A DNA stretch of 64,000 nt from SZUA-35 sp965530755. GTDB taxonomy: Bacteria > Actinomycetota > Acidimicrobiia > Acidimicrobiales > SZUA-35. The position numbers were made by a program, and so were the translations under genes. Below are positions 25,104 to 32,500 of the stretch, piece by piece (the first letter of the stretch is position 1; each line of letters opens with the position of its first letter). The DNA lies in NCBI GenBank assembly GCA_965530755.1, contig CBESNA010000008.1, positions 46,707 through 110,706 of the forward strand, given 5' to 3'. Below the pieces are notes generated by a model that was not told the origin of the DNA, did not search any database, and worked only from the letters and a program-made list of their open reading frames with translations.

Positions 25104-26000
25104 ATGTCCAATCTGTCCAGTCGAGTTGCCGAACTCGTCGAGAACCGCCGCCCCTTCGTCCAGGCCACCGTCGTGCGAGCCCAGTGCCCCACGTCGGCTC
25201 GGCCTGGCGATCGGGCAATCGTCATGCCAGACGGGACCCTCGAGGGATTCATCGGCGGTCAGTGCGCCGAAGGTTCGGTTCGAACTGCCGCCCTCGGCGT
25301 ACTCGACAGTGGAGAGTCGTTGCTGCTGCGGATCCTGCCAGACGATGGGGAAGAATTTCCCGAGAGCCCGGGGGCGATGACCGTGGTCAATCCGTGTCTG
25401 TCCGGCGGCGCCATCGAGGTGTATCTGGAACCGATGTTGCCGGCGCCGAAAGTACTGGTCGTCGGCCAGACACCGATCGCAGGTGCATTGGTGAACCTCG
25501 GCCAGTCGCTCGGCCTCGCGCTCGAGCACGCACCCGCAGGGCCGGGCCAGCCCGCAGGAGCCACCGCGGTGATCGTTGCCAGCCACGGCAGGGCAGAGGA
25601 GGAGTCGGTCAGAGCTGCGTTGGACGCCGGCGTCGGCTTCATCGGTGTGGTCGCCAGCCACACCAGGAGTGCGGCGTTGCTGACGGCGCTCGATCTGAAC
25701 CCCGATGAGGAGGCAGTGGTCCACGCGCCGGTCGGCTTGAGGATCGGCGCCACCACGGCGGAGGAGATTGCACTGTCGATTCTCGCCGGAGTCGTGAAGG
25801 CGATCCGTCTGGACGGCCTGGAAGCGCCGAAGAGCGACGTGGTCGCTCGGCCCGTGACGGTCGTCGATCCGGTGTGCGGCATGACCGTGACCGTCGGTGA
25901 CGACACGCCGCATCTGCATCACGCCGACACCGACCACTGGTTCTGCAATCCCGGATGTCGTGACCGCTACGCAGACGAACTCGCTGCGTCAGCCTCGTAG
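25104..26000 (+). CDS. XdhC/CoxF-type maturation protein fused to a C-terminal YHS domain
   Basis: 298 residues. The first part is XdhC/CoxF-like: ARPGDRAIVMPDGTLEGFIG, GGQCAEGSVR and the NPCLSGGAIEVYLEPM segment, then an XdhC_C Rossmann region starting PKVLVVGQTP. The last 45 or so residues begin VDPVCGMTV and continue to HWFCNPGCRDRY, a YHS domain with Cys and His spacing suited to metal binding. XdhC and CoxF proteins help insert or sulfurate the molybdenum cofactor. GGAG eight bases before the ATG at 25104 supports the start. Metal delivery by the YHS part is an inference from its presence in an operon for a Mo-Cu enzyme. Confidence 0.82.
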   Translation: MSNLSSRVAELVENRRPFVQATVVRAQCPTSARPGDRAIVMPDGTLEGFIGGQCAEGSVRTAALGVLDSGESLLLRILPDDGEEFPESPGAMTVVNPCLSGGAIEVYLEPMLPAPKVLVVGQTPIAGALVNLGQSLGLALEHAPAGPGQPAGATAVIVASHGRAEEESVRAALDAGVGFIGVVASHTRSAALLTALDLNPDEEAVVHAPVGLRIGATTAEEIALSILAGVVKAIRLDGLEAPKSDVVARPVTVVDPVCGMTVTVGDDTPHLHHADTDHWFCNPGCRDRYADELAASAS

Positions 26001-26864
26001 ATGAGCGTCCAGCACCTCCGAGACCAACTCGATTCGGTCGACTACGTCGCCGATGAGGGGCTTGGTATGGCGTTGTTCCTTGCCCGTTCGCTTGGTCAGC
26101 CGCTGCTGCTCGAGGGCGAGCCCGGTGTCGGTAAGACCACGGCGGCAAAGGCGTTGGCCGAGGCGACCGGAGCCGAGCTCATTCGCTTGCAGTGCTACGA
26201 GGGCATCACAGCGTCCGAAGCGTTGTACGAGTGGAATTATCCTCGCCAGCTCCTGTCGATCCGTCTCGCCGAAGCCAACAACGACTCGATGTCCGAGAGC
26301 GACCTGTTCGATGCATCGTTCCTGCTCGACCGGCCGTTGCTCAAGGCGCTTCGCTCGACGGGTGGGCCCCCGCCCGTTCTGCTGATCGACGAGATCGACC
26401 GGGCCGACGATGAGTTCGAGGCTCTCCTGTTCGAGTTCCTCGCCGAGTCCTCGGTCACCATCCCGGAAGTGGGAACGATCCGGGCAGAGCGGGCACCGAC
26501 GGTGATCCTGACGTCGAACCGCAGTCGCGAGCTCCACGATGCACTCAAGCGCCGCTGCTTCTATCACTGGATCGAGTTCCCCGGAGTCGAGGCTGCCGCC
26601 GAGATCGTGCGCCGCCGCGTCCCGGAGGGTTCGCTGCCTCTCGTCCAGGCGGCAACCGCATTCATCACGGCGGCGCGGGCGCTGGACCTGGACAAGCCTC
26701 CGGGGCTTGCCGAGACGATCGACTGGGTCTCGGCCCTCTCGATCCTCGGAGTGGCCCAGATCGACCGCGGTGTCGTCGAGTCCACGATGGGTTCGTTCAT
26801 CAAGACGCCAGACGATCGTGCCTCGGTGCACGAAGCGGTCGAGTCCGGGGCGCTCGTGCCATGA
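26001..26864 (+). CDS. coxD: MoxR-type AAA+ ATPase for CO dehydrogenase maturation
   Basis: 287-residue ATPase with Walker A GEPGVGKTT (39-47), Walker B VLLIDEIDRAD, sensor-like ILTSNRSRELHDALKRRC and C-terminal lid. CoxD of Oligotropha is a membrane-associated AAA+ chaperone needed to build the CuSMo centre of CoxL; the same role is expected here. The ATG follows the stop of the preceding gene with no gap, and coxE (its usual vWA partner) follows after 16 bases. Confidence 0.88.
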   Translation: MSVQHLRDQLDSVDYVADEGLGMALFLARSLGQPLLLEGEPGVGKTTAAKALAEATGAELIRLQCYEGITASEALYEWNYPRQLLSIRLAEANNDSMSESDLFDASFLLDRPLLKALRSTGGPPPVLLIDEIDRADDEFEALLFEFLAESSVTIPEVGTIRAERAPTVILTSNRSRELHDALKRRCFYHWIEFPGVEAAAEIVRRRVPEGSLPLVQAATAFITAARALDLDKPPGLAETIDWVSALSILGVAQIDRGVVESTMGSFIKTPDDRASVHEAVESGALVP

Positions 26865-26880
26865 ACGTCGCCGAGTCGAC

Positions 26881-28101
26881 GTGACGGCCACCGCACAGCT
26901 CTTCTCCGGGGTCGATCGGGCCCTCTTCGTTTCGGCGTTCGTCGAGAAACTCCGGTCGGCCGGTTTGTCGGTGTCGATCGGGTCGTCAGAAAGAGCAGCC
27001 AGATCGCTCGAAGCGGCGGGGCCCATCGGGGTCAAAGATCTCTATTGGATCTTCAAGGTCGGACTGACCAGGCGGCGGGACGATTTCGACACGTTCGACC
27101 GCGTTTTCTCGGCCGTGTTCGACTTCGAGCTGAACCGAACGGTCCGCCAGACCTCACCCCGCAACGACGAATCGGTGGCCATTCCCAGTCACGAGGACGA
27201 CCGCCTCGCGAGCCTGAGGTCGCCTGACCGCAGCGGGACCGCCGAAGAGGCAGGCGTCCCATGGGCGACTCGACCGTCGTTGCAGGACAGCGATGACAGC
27301 GATGACGACGCAGAGGAGGACGACCTCTTCGTTCCCGAGCTTCTTCCCTCTTCGCTTGAACATCTTGCCGACGTCCCCTTCGACATGCTCGACGAGGAGG
27401 AGTTGCAGCGAATCGGCCACGAACTCGAGTTGGCATCGCGACGCTGGCCGACGCGCCGATCTCGGCGGACCATGTCGTCGCACCGCGGTCGTCCCGATCT
27501 GCGAAGGACGTTACGGGCATCGCTGCGCAGCGGCGGAGAACCACTCGTGTTGCACTCCCGCCGTCCACGCCACCGTGCTCGACCAGTGTTGTTGCTCGTG
27601 GATGTGAGCGGTTCGATGGAGCGTCACGTGCGGCCCTACTTGCACATCACGCGGGCGCTGGCGTGTTCCGGGCAAGCAGAGGTGTTTGCGTTCGCCACCG
27701 AACTGACTCGACTCACGCCTGCGTTGCGGTGTCGGTCAGCCGAACAGGCGATGGAACGGGCGTCCGAACACGTCGGCGATCGCTTCGGCGGAACCAAACT
27801 TGCGTCGAGTCTGACGGAGCTGATGCGGCACCGAGTGTGGGGGTCCATGGTTCGCAGCGCCGTCGTTGTGGTCATCTCCGACGGCTGGGACACCGACGAG
27901 CCAGCCGTCCTCGATGCCCGGATGCGGCGACTCAGCCGTCTCGCTCATCGTGTCGTGTGGGTCAACCCCCGGGTAGCGGCGCCGGGCTTCGAGCCCCTCG
28001 TGGGCTCGATGGCGGCCGCGCTGCCGCACTGTGACCACTTCTTGTCCGGTCACTCCGTGCGAGCGATGGCCGATGTTCTCGACGCCATCACCGCCCCGTG
28101 A
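26881..28101 (+). CDS. coxE: VWA-domain protein, CO dehydrogenase maturation
   Basis: 406-residue partner of the CoxD ATPase. The N-terminal half is CoxE-like (FVEKLRSAGLSVSIG, IGVKDLYWIFKVGLTRRRDD), the middle is acidic and low-complexity, and the C-terminal von Willebrand A domain has the metal-binding DVSGSME (from Asp241) and DGWDTDEP. MoxR-VWA pairs act as metal-insertion or remodelling machines. GTG at 26881 is the only start in the correct frame close to the coxD stop; there is no strong Shine-Dalgarno sequence. It ends the cox operon; coxG and membrane Cox proteins are absent from this window. Confidence 0.85.
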   Translation: MTATAQLFSGVDRALFVSAFVEKLRSAGLSVSIGSSERAARSLEAAGPIGVKDLYWIFKVGLTRRRDDFDTFDRVFSAVFDFELNRTVRQTSPRNDESVAIPSHEDDRLASLRSPDRSGTAEEAGVPWATRPSLQDSDDSDDDAEEDDLFVPELLPSSLEHLADVPFDMLDEEELQRIGHELELASRRWPTRRSRRTMSSHRGRPDLRRTLRASLRSGGEPLVLHSRRPRHRARPVLLLVDVSGSMERHVRPYLHITRALACSGQAEVFAFATELTRLTPALRCRSAEQAMERASEHVGDRFGGTKLASSLTELMRHRVWGSMVRSAVVVVISDGWDTDEPAVLDARMRRLSRLAHRVVWVNPRVAAPGFEPLVGSMAAALPHCDHFLSGHSVRAMADVLDAITAP

Positions 28102-28168
28102 CCAGCCCCGCGCGACCCCCATCGGGGAGGGGGAGTGGAGTTGACGTCGGGTCGGTGGCGTCACCACC

Positions 28169-28657
28169 ATGTCGGGCATGACCGCAACCTCAGACACGAC
28201 CCGTCCCTTCAAGGTCCTGGGCCTCCAGCAGATCGCCATTGGATCGCTCGACAAGACAGCGTTGAGCGGGCTGTGGACTGGGCTGCTCGGTGTCGACAAG
28301 GTGAGCGACTACCGGTCGGAGAACGAGAACGTCGACGAGGACATCCTTCGCCTCGGTGACGGACCACTCGCGGTCGAGATCGATCTCATGCAGCCGCTCG
28401 ATCCCGAGCGCTCACCGAAAGTCCACGTGCCGACGCTCAACCACGTCGGCCTCTGGATCGACGACCTTGCGGCTTGCGTCGAGTGGCTCACCGGCCAGGG
28501 AATGCGGTTCACCCCCGGAGGAATTCGCAAGGGTGCGGCCGGCTACGACGTCTGTTTCCTGCACCCCAAGGGCAACGACGAGACGCCTCGAAGCGGGGAG
28601 GGGGTTCTGATCGAGTTGGTCCAGGCCCCCGACGACGTCATTTCCGCTCTTGCGTGA
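28169..28657 (+). CDS. VOC (glyoxalase/bleomycin-resistance) family protein
   Basis: 162-residue cytoplasmic protein of the vicinal oxygen chelate superfamily, with paired beta-alpha-beta-beta-beta modules: GLQQIAIGSLDKTALSGLW in the first half and LNHVGLWIDDLAACVEWL in the second, and a terminal VLIELVQAP strand carrying the usual metal Glu. Possible functions range from lactoylglutathione-type lyase to epimerase. Two ATGs (28169 and 28178) are possible starts. It follows the cox operon by 67 bases, with no obvious functional tie to it. Confidence 0.75.
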   Translation: MSGMTATSDTTRPFKVLGLQQIAIGSLDKTALSGLWTGLLGVDKVSDYRSENENVDEDILRLGDGPLAVEIDLMQPLDPERSPKVHVPTLNHVGLWIDDLAACVEWLTGQGMRFTPGGIRKGAAGYDVCFLHPKGNDETPRSGEGVLIELVQAPDDVISALA

Positions 28658-28660
28658 GGC

Positions 28661-29080
28661 TCAGTTGAAGGCGGGGTCGTCCGACACCACGGTGATGCGC
28701 GCACCCTCGGCAGCGAGGTCGGAAAGGAAGCCGACCAGCGAAGCGCGGCGTCGTGCATCGAGCCCGGCGGTCGGGTCGACGAGGACGAGCTCACGGAACG
28801 GTTGCCCGAGGGCGATGAGCAGGCCGCCGATCTGTTGCTCGCCTCGGCTGAACGGCCACGGCTCCCGGGACAGCAACGGCTCGGCGTCGAGGACCTCGAT
28901 GGCGAAGTCGGCCAGCTCGGTCGGCTCGTCGATGCCTCCGGCGATGGCGGCGGCCACCACCTGTTGTTCGAGCGGGATCGTGCCATCGAGCACCGGAGGG
29001 GTCGGCAGGAACACCACACCGGGTTCATCGGCTCGGGCGGAACACGGGCCGAGGTCGGACATCGGGAGGACCACCAGCAT
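28661..29080 (-). CDS. ABC ATPase-like fragment without a P-loop
   Basis: 139-residue protein resembling the C-terminal two thirds of an ABC transporter ATPase: a Q-loop-like region (VVFLPTPPVLDGT), a signature-like SRGEQQIGGLL, Walker B and D-loop (ELVLVDPTAGLD), and ITVVSDDP where the switch histidine would be. The Walker A P-loop is missing and the H-loop His is replaced, so ATP hydrolysis is unlikely. It is either a decaying gene or a repurposed domain. ATG 29080 is preferred because TAGCCT lies seven bases upstream on the minus strand; upstream in-frame ATGs run into the rpsO leader. Its end is three bases from the VOC gene end. Confidence 0.6.
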   Translation of the reverse strand: MLVVLPMSDLGPCSARADEPGVVFLPTPPVLDGTIPLEQQVVAAAIAGGIDEPTELADFAIEVLDAEPLLSREPWPFSRGEQQIGGLLIALGQPFRELVLVDPTAGLDARRRASLVGFLSDLAAEGARITVVSDDPAFN

Positions 29081-29087
29081 CGGGTCG

Positions 29088-29093
29088 AGGCTA
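29088..29093 (-). promoter_or_regulatory. Candidate -10 element of the ABC-like gene (TAGCCT)
   Basis: On the minus strand TAGCCT is seven bases before the ATG at 29080, the leaderless spacing seen at other genes in the window. Confidence 0.4.
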
Positions 29094-29141
29094 CGCCTCC
29101 GGGAGAGCGCACCGTACGCAACGCCACAGGGGACCGGTAGC

Positions 29142-29207
29142 ATGCCGGGTCGCTGTTCGACTCGATCATCGGATCGAATGGCCGGGCCCCAGGACCCGAC
29201 CCGGCAT
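29142..29207 (+). promoter_or_regulatory. Structured leader of rpsO, possible S15 autoregulatory site
   Basis: ATGCCGGGTCG (29142-29152) and CGACCCGGCAT (29197-29207) are perfect 11-base complements enclosing 44 bases with smaller stems (TTCGA/TCGAA, GGCC-rich). The structure ends 33 bases before the rpsO ATG. Ribosomal protein S15 represses its own message through leader structures in several phyla, so this is a candidate; the actual S15 contact motif cannot be judged by eye. Confidence 0.5.
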
Positions 29208-29240
29208 CCGCCGGCACCGATCCAGAGAAAGTGTTTCATC

Positions 29241-29519
29241 ATGACCAAGGCAGCAGCCAACCTTCCGGCCAAGGCCGACACGATCACCAAGCACGCCAAG
29301 GGCGAGAACGACACCGGGTCTCCCGAAGTCCAGATCGCTCTGCTCTCGGATCGCATCAACCACCTGACCGAACACCTCAAGATGCACAAGAAGGATCACC
29401 ACAGCCGTCGTGGCCTTCTCATGCTCGTCGGCCGTCGTCGTCGTTTGCTCGACTACCTGGCCAAGATCGACATCGAGCGCTACCGCTCGATCCGCGACGA
29501 ACTCGGCCTGCGCCGCTAG
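29241..29519 (+). CDS. rpsO: 30S ribosomal protein S15
   Basis: 92-residue primary 16S rRNA-binding protein of the platform. The family core is clear: KHAKGENDTGSPEVQIALLS, DRINHLTEHLKMHKKDHHSR and RRRLLDYLAKIDIERYRSI. The N-terminus is a few residues longer than the 89-residue norm. The start at 29241 has only a weak upstream AGAAAG, and expression may depend on the leader structure. A strong terminator follows directly, so rpsO and pnp are largely separate transcripts. Confidence 0.97.
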   Translation: MTKAAANLPAKADTITKHAKGENDTGSPEVQIALLSDRINHLTEHLKMHKKDHHSRRGLLMLVGRRRRLLDYLAKIDIERYRSIRDELGLRR

Positions 29520-29541
29520 CGCGTCCGCCGTCCGAACTTCC

Positions 29542-29597
29542 AACTGGGAGCTCGTTTGGTCGTTCCAACGACCGAACGGGCTCCCGGTTCGCGTTTT
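29542..29597 (+). terminator. Rho-independent terminator after rpsO
   Basis: AACTGGGAGC (29542-29551) pairs with GCTCCCGGTT (29580-29589), with inner CGTT/AACG and GGTCGTT/AACGACC stems around a CC loop, then CGCGTTTT. The tail GTTCGCGTTTT is identical to the tail of the pnp terminator. Confidence 0.85.
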
Positions 29598-29843
29598 CGA
29601 CGGCCGACTGGTGCGGGCCATCCCTCACGCATGCTCGGTTTCGGCCGATGGTTCCTCTATCCTCATGAGAGCCGTACGAAACGATCGTACGAGCGGCAGC
29701 TCAGCTGCCAGTTTCCAACTCCTCGCACTCGCACCTTCCGACCGCTCTGCAGAGCACTCGTCGGTGGTGACGGGCCGAGCGTACGTCTGAGCGAACCCCT
29801 CTCGGGTTCGTGACAGCAGCGAGTGGTTGCAATCTGGGATCTG

Positions 29844-29879
29844 GTCTGCCAATTGCCTGGCGATCGTCGCTTGGCAGAC
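29844..29879 (+). promoter_or_regulatory. Hairpin in the pnp leader next to its ribosome-binding site
   Basis: GTCTGCCAA (29844-29852) and TTGGCAGAC (29871-29879) are perfect complements around an 18-base loop. The hairpin ends eight bases before the AAGGAG of pnp. PNPase of Escherichia coli represses itself through a leader hairpin processed by RNase III; a comparable control is possible here but not demonstrated. Confidence 0.55.
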
Positions 29880-29898
29880 AATTGAACAAGGAGATTCC

Positions 29899-32361
29899 AT
29901 GACGGAAGTCTTTTCCGTACAGGGCACTGTCACCTCTGGTGACGGTCCTGACATGATCCTCGAGACCGGAAAACTTGCCGGTCTCGCGAGCGGTTCCGTG
30001 ACTGCTCAAATGGGCGACACGATGGTCCTCGTCGCTGCCACCGGTGCAAAGCACGTGCGTGAGGGCATCGATTTCTTTCCGCTCACCGTCGACGTCGAAG
30101 AACGTTCCTACGCTGCGGGCAAGATCCCCGGCTCGTTCTTCCGTCGTGAAGGCCGTGCATCCGATGCCGCCACCCTCACCTGCCGCCTGATCGACCGTCC
30201 ATTGCGTCCGTCGTTCCCGAGCGACTTCCGCAACGAGACCCACGTCGTGGTCACCGTCCTCTCGGCTGACCAGCGCAACCCGCACGACGTGCTCGCCATC
30301 AACGGTGCATCCGCTGCGCTCATGGTGTCGGACGTCCCGTTCGACGGACCCATCGGTGCCGTGCGTCTTGCGTACACAACCGATGGTGAGTGGCTGCCCC
30401 ACCCGACCTACCAAGAGGGTGACGAGAGTGTCTTCGAGGTCGTCGTTGCCGGTCGTCAGCTCGACGACGGCGGCGTGGCCGTGATGATGGTCGAGGCCGG
30501 CGGCACCGAGAACTCGTGGAACTACTACGAGAACGGCGCACCCAAGGTCGACGAGGCTGCCCTCGCCCAGGGCCTTCACGAAGCCGAGCAATACATCAAG
30601 GAAGCCATCGCGCTCCAGCTCGAGCTCGTCGAGAAGGCCGGCGGTCGCAAGCCGTTCATGTCCTACCCCACGGTGGCCGACTACACGGACGCTCAAATGG
30701 ACGCCGTCAAGGCTGCCGGTGAAGCCAAGATGATCAAGGTCATGTCGATTGCCGACAAGACCGAGCGGAGCGACGCTGAGTCGGCGCTGCGCGACGAAGT
30801 CATTGCTGCTGTTTCCAAGAAGCTCGGCGACGATGCCTCGGAGAAGCAGCTCAAGGCTGCGTTCCGCAGCATGAGCAAGGCCTCGGTCCGCAAGCGCATC
30901 GTCGAAGACGGCGTTCGAATCGACGGACGTGGTCCGGCTGATCTCCGGCCGCTCTCCTCCGAGGTCGGCGTGATCCCGAAGGTGCACGGCTCCGGCCTCT
31001 TCCAGCGTGGCGAGACACAGGTTCTCAACATCACCACGCTCGGTATGAAGCGCATGGACCAGATGATCGACGGCATCGACCCGACCGATCGCAAGCGCTA
31101 CATGCACCACTACAACTTCCCGCCGTTCTCCACCGGCGAGACCGGATTCATGCGTGGTCCGAAGCGTCGTGAGATCGGCCACGGCCTGCTCGCAGAGCGT
31201 GCGCTGGTGCCCGTGATCCCGTCGCTCGAGGAGTGGCCGTACACGCTGCGCCTCGTCTCCGAGGTCCTCAGCTCGAACGGTTCCACCTCGATGGCTTCGG
31301 TCTGTGGCTCGAGCCTGTCGCTGATGGACGCCGGTGTGCCGATCAAGGCGCCAGTCGCCGGTATTGCCATGGGCCTCGTCTACGCCGAGGGCAAGTACAT
31401 CACCCTCACCGACATCCTCGGTGCCGAAGACGCCTTCGGCGACATGGACTTCAAGGTTGCCGGAACCGCTGACTTCGTTACGGCCCTCCAGCTCGACACC
31501 AAGATCGAAGGCATCCCGTCCGATGTCTTGGCTGCTGCGCTCAACCAGGCCAAGGACGCCCGTTTGGCGATCCTCGAGGTCATGGCCGGTGCCATCTCCG
31601 CTCCCCGTGAAGATGTTCGCGAGGGTGCACCGAAGATCATCAGCTTCGAGATCCCGATCGACAAGATCGGTGAGGTCATCGGGCCGAAGGGCAAGGTCAT
31701 CAACGCCATCCAGGCCGAGACCGGCGCCGACATCAGTGTCGACGACGACGGTGTGGTCGGAACGGTGAGCGTGTCCTCCTCGGACAGCACGGTCGTCGAG
31801 GAAGCCGAGCGTCAGATCCGTCTGATCCTCGACCCTCCGACGGCCGAGGTCGGTGCCACCTACCCAGGCCGGGTCGTGAACATCACCAAGTTCGGTGCGT
31901 TCGTCAACATCCTCCCCGGACGTGACGGACTCCTGCACATCTCGAAGATCGGTGGCGGCAAGCGCATCGATCGGGTCGAGGACGTGCTCGAGCTGGGCCA
32001 GGCCATCGATGTCGTGGTCGAGGACATCGACCCCAACGGCAAGGTGTCCCTCAAGCTCGTCGGCGATGCTTCCGAGGCTCGTGAGAGCAGCGGCGGCGGT
32101 CGCAGCGAGGGCGGCCGTAGCGAGGGCGGTCGTAGCGAGTCCTCGAAGCCCAAGGCGGAAGCGCCGGCGGCCGAAGAAGAGGATCGTGGATCCGCCACGA
32201 TGACCTTCGACGACGGCGACGCCCTCGACGGCTTCGGTGACCTTGGTCCCGAAGGCGCCCCCGTTGCCTCTGAAGACGATCGTGGCGGCCGAGGCCGTCG
32301 CGGTGGCGGCAGTAGTAGTGGTGGCGGTGGCGGTCGTGGCCGTGGTCGCAGCCGAAGCTGA
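29899..32361 (+). CDS. pnp: Polyribonucleotide nucleotidyltransferase
   Basis: Phosphorolytic 3'-5' exoribonuclease of RNA turnover. 820 residues with two RNase PH domains (the first from about 15-150, with ERSYAAGKIPGSFFRREGR; the second with RGPKRREIGHGLLAERAL and VSEVLSSNGSTSMASVCG), a KH domain (IGEVIGPKGKVINAIQAETG) and an S1 domain (YPGRVVNITKFGAFVNILPG). An Arg/Gly/Ser/Glu-rich tail of about 90 residues follows the S1 domain. AAGGAG seven bases before the ATG fixes the start. It follows rpsO as in most bacteria; the M16 peptidase often found after pnp in actinobacteria is absent. Confidence 0.97.
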   Translation: MTEVFSVQGTVTSGDGPDMILETGKLAGLASGSVTAQMGDTMVLVAATGAKHVREGIDFFPLTVDVEERSYAAGKIPGSFFRREGRASDAATLTCRLIDRPLRPSFPSDFRNETHVVVTVLSADQRNPHDVLAINGASAALMVSDVPFDGPIGAVRLAYTTDGEWLPHPTYQEGDESVFEVVVAGRQLDDGGVAVMMVEAGGTENSWNYYENGAPKVDEAALAQGLHEAEQYIKEAIALQLELVEKAGGRKPFMSYPTVADYTDAQMDAVKAAGEAKMIKVMSIADKTERSDAESALRDEVIAAVSKKLGDDASEKQLKAAFRSMSKASVRKRIVEDGVRIDGRGPADLRPLSSEVGVIPKVHGSGLFQRGETQVLNITTLGMKRMDQMIDGIDPTDRKRYMHHYNFPPFSTGETGFMRGPKRREIGHGLLAERALVPVIPSLEEWPYTLRLVSEVLSSNGSTSMASVCGSSLSLMDAGVPIKAPVAGIAMGLVYAEGKYITLTDILGAEDAFGDMDFKVAGTADFVTALQLDTKIEGIPSDVLAAALNQAKDARLAILEVMAGAISAPREDVREGAPKIISFEIPIDKIGEVIGPKGKVINAIQAETGADISVDDDGVVGTVSVSSSDSTVVEEAERQIRLILDPPTAEVGATYPGRVVNITKFGAFVNILPGRDGLLHISKIGGGKRIDRVEDVLELGQAIDVVVEDIDPNGKVSLKLVGDASEARESSGGGRSEGGRSEGGRSESSKPKAEAPAAEEEDRGSATMTFDDGDALDGFGDLGPEGAPVASEDDRGGRGRRGGGSSSGGGGGRGRGRSRS

Positions 32362-32420
32362 CGCTGACTTGCTGTGTTCGGCTGTCGCCTCACCGGCGTC
32401 GCCGATCCAGCTCGGTGACT

Positions 32421-32476
32421 GAACGTGGGTCCGATCTGAGCGCCTGGCGCGCAGATCGGACCCACGTTCGCGTTTT
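32421..32476 (+). terminator. Rho-independent terminator after pnp
   Basis: Perfect 18-base stem: GAACGTGGGTCCGATCTG (32421-32438) with its complement at 32452-32469, loop of 13 bases, then GCGTTTT. It ends only 24 bases before the dapB start, so dapB needs its own promoter. Confidence 0.92.
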
Positions 32477-32488
32477 GGTGTCATGCTC

Positions 32489-32494
32489 TAAGCT
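32489..32494 (+). promoter_or_regulatory. Candidate -10 element of dapB (TAAGCT)
   Basis: TAAGCT is six bases before the dapB ATG and lies between the pnp terminator and the gene. Only 24 bases separate the terminator from the start, so a leaderless transcript is the simplest explanation. Confidence 0.5.
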
Positions 32495-32500
32495 CACTGC

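Larger units (their letters stand above)
29520..29898. other. 379-base non-coding gap between rpsO and pnp
   Basis: Contains the rpsO terminator (29542-29597), an open middle part in which I see no gene, tRNA or repeat, and the pnp leader hairpin (29844-29879) followed by AAGGAG before pnp. Open frames crossing it continue from or into neighbouring genes and show no coding character. A pnp promoter must lie in the middle part but none is obvious. Confidence 0.6.

Noticed and set aside
28111..28136. Possible CCCCC/GGGGG terminator after coxE
   Set aside because: Arms are irregular and not followed by a T-tract; several alternative pairings exist, so it is not listed as a terminator.
29083..29143. 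Longer N-terminus for the ABC-like fragment (ATG at 29143 or earlier)
   Set aside because: The added residues show no ABC similarity, no Walker A, and would overlap the rpsO leader structure; TAGCCT fits ATG 29080.
29701..32484. 927-codon open frame antisense to pnp
   Set aside because: It mirrors pnp codon for codon; pnp has unmistakable family motifs, and the antisense product is low-complexity His/Asp/Arg/Gly without domains. A GC-rich shadow.
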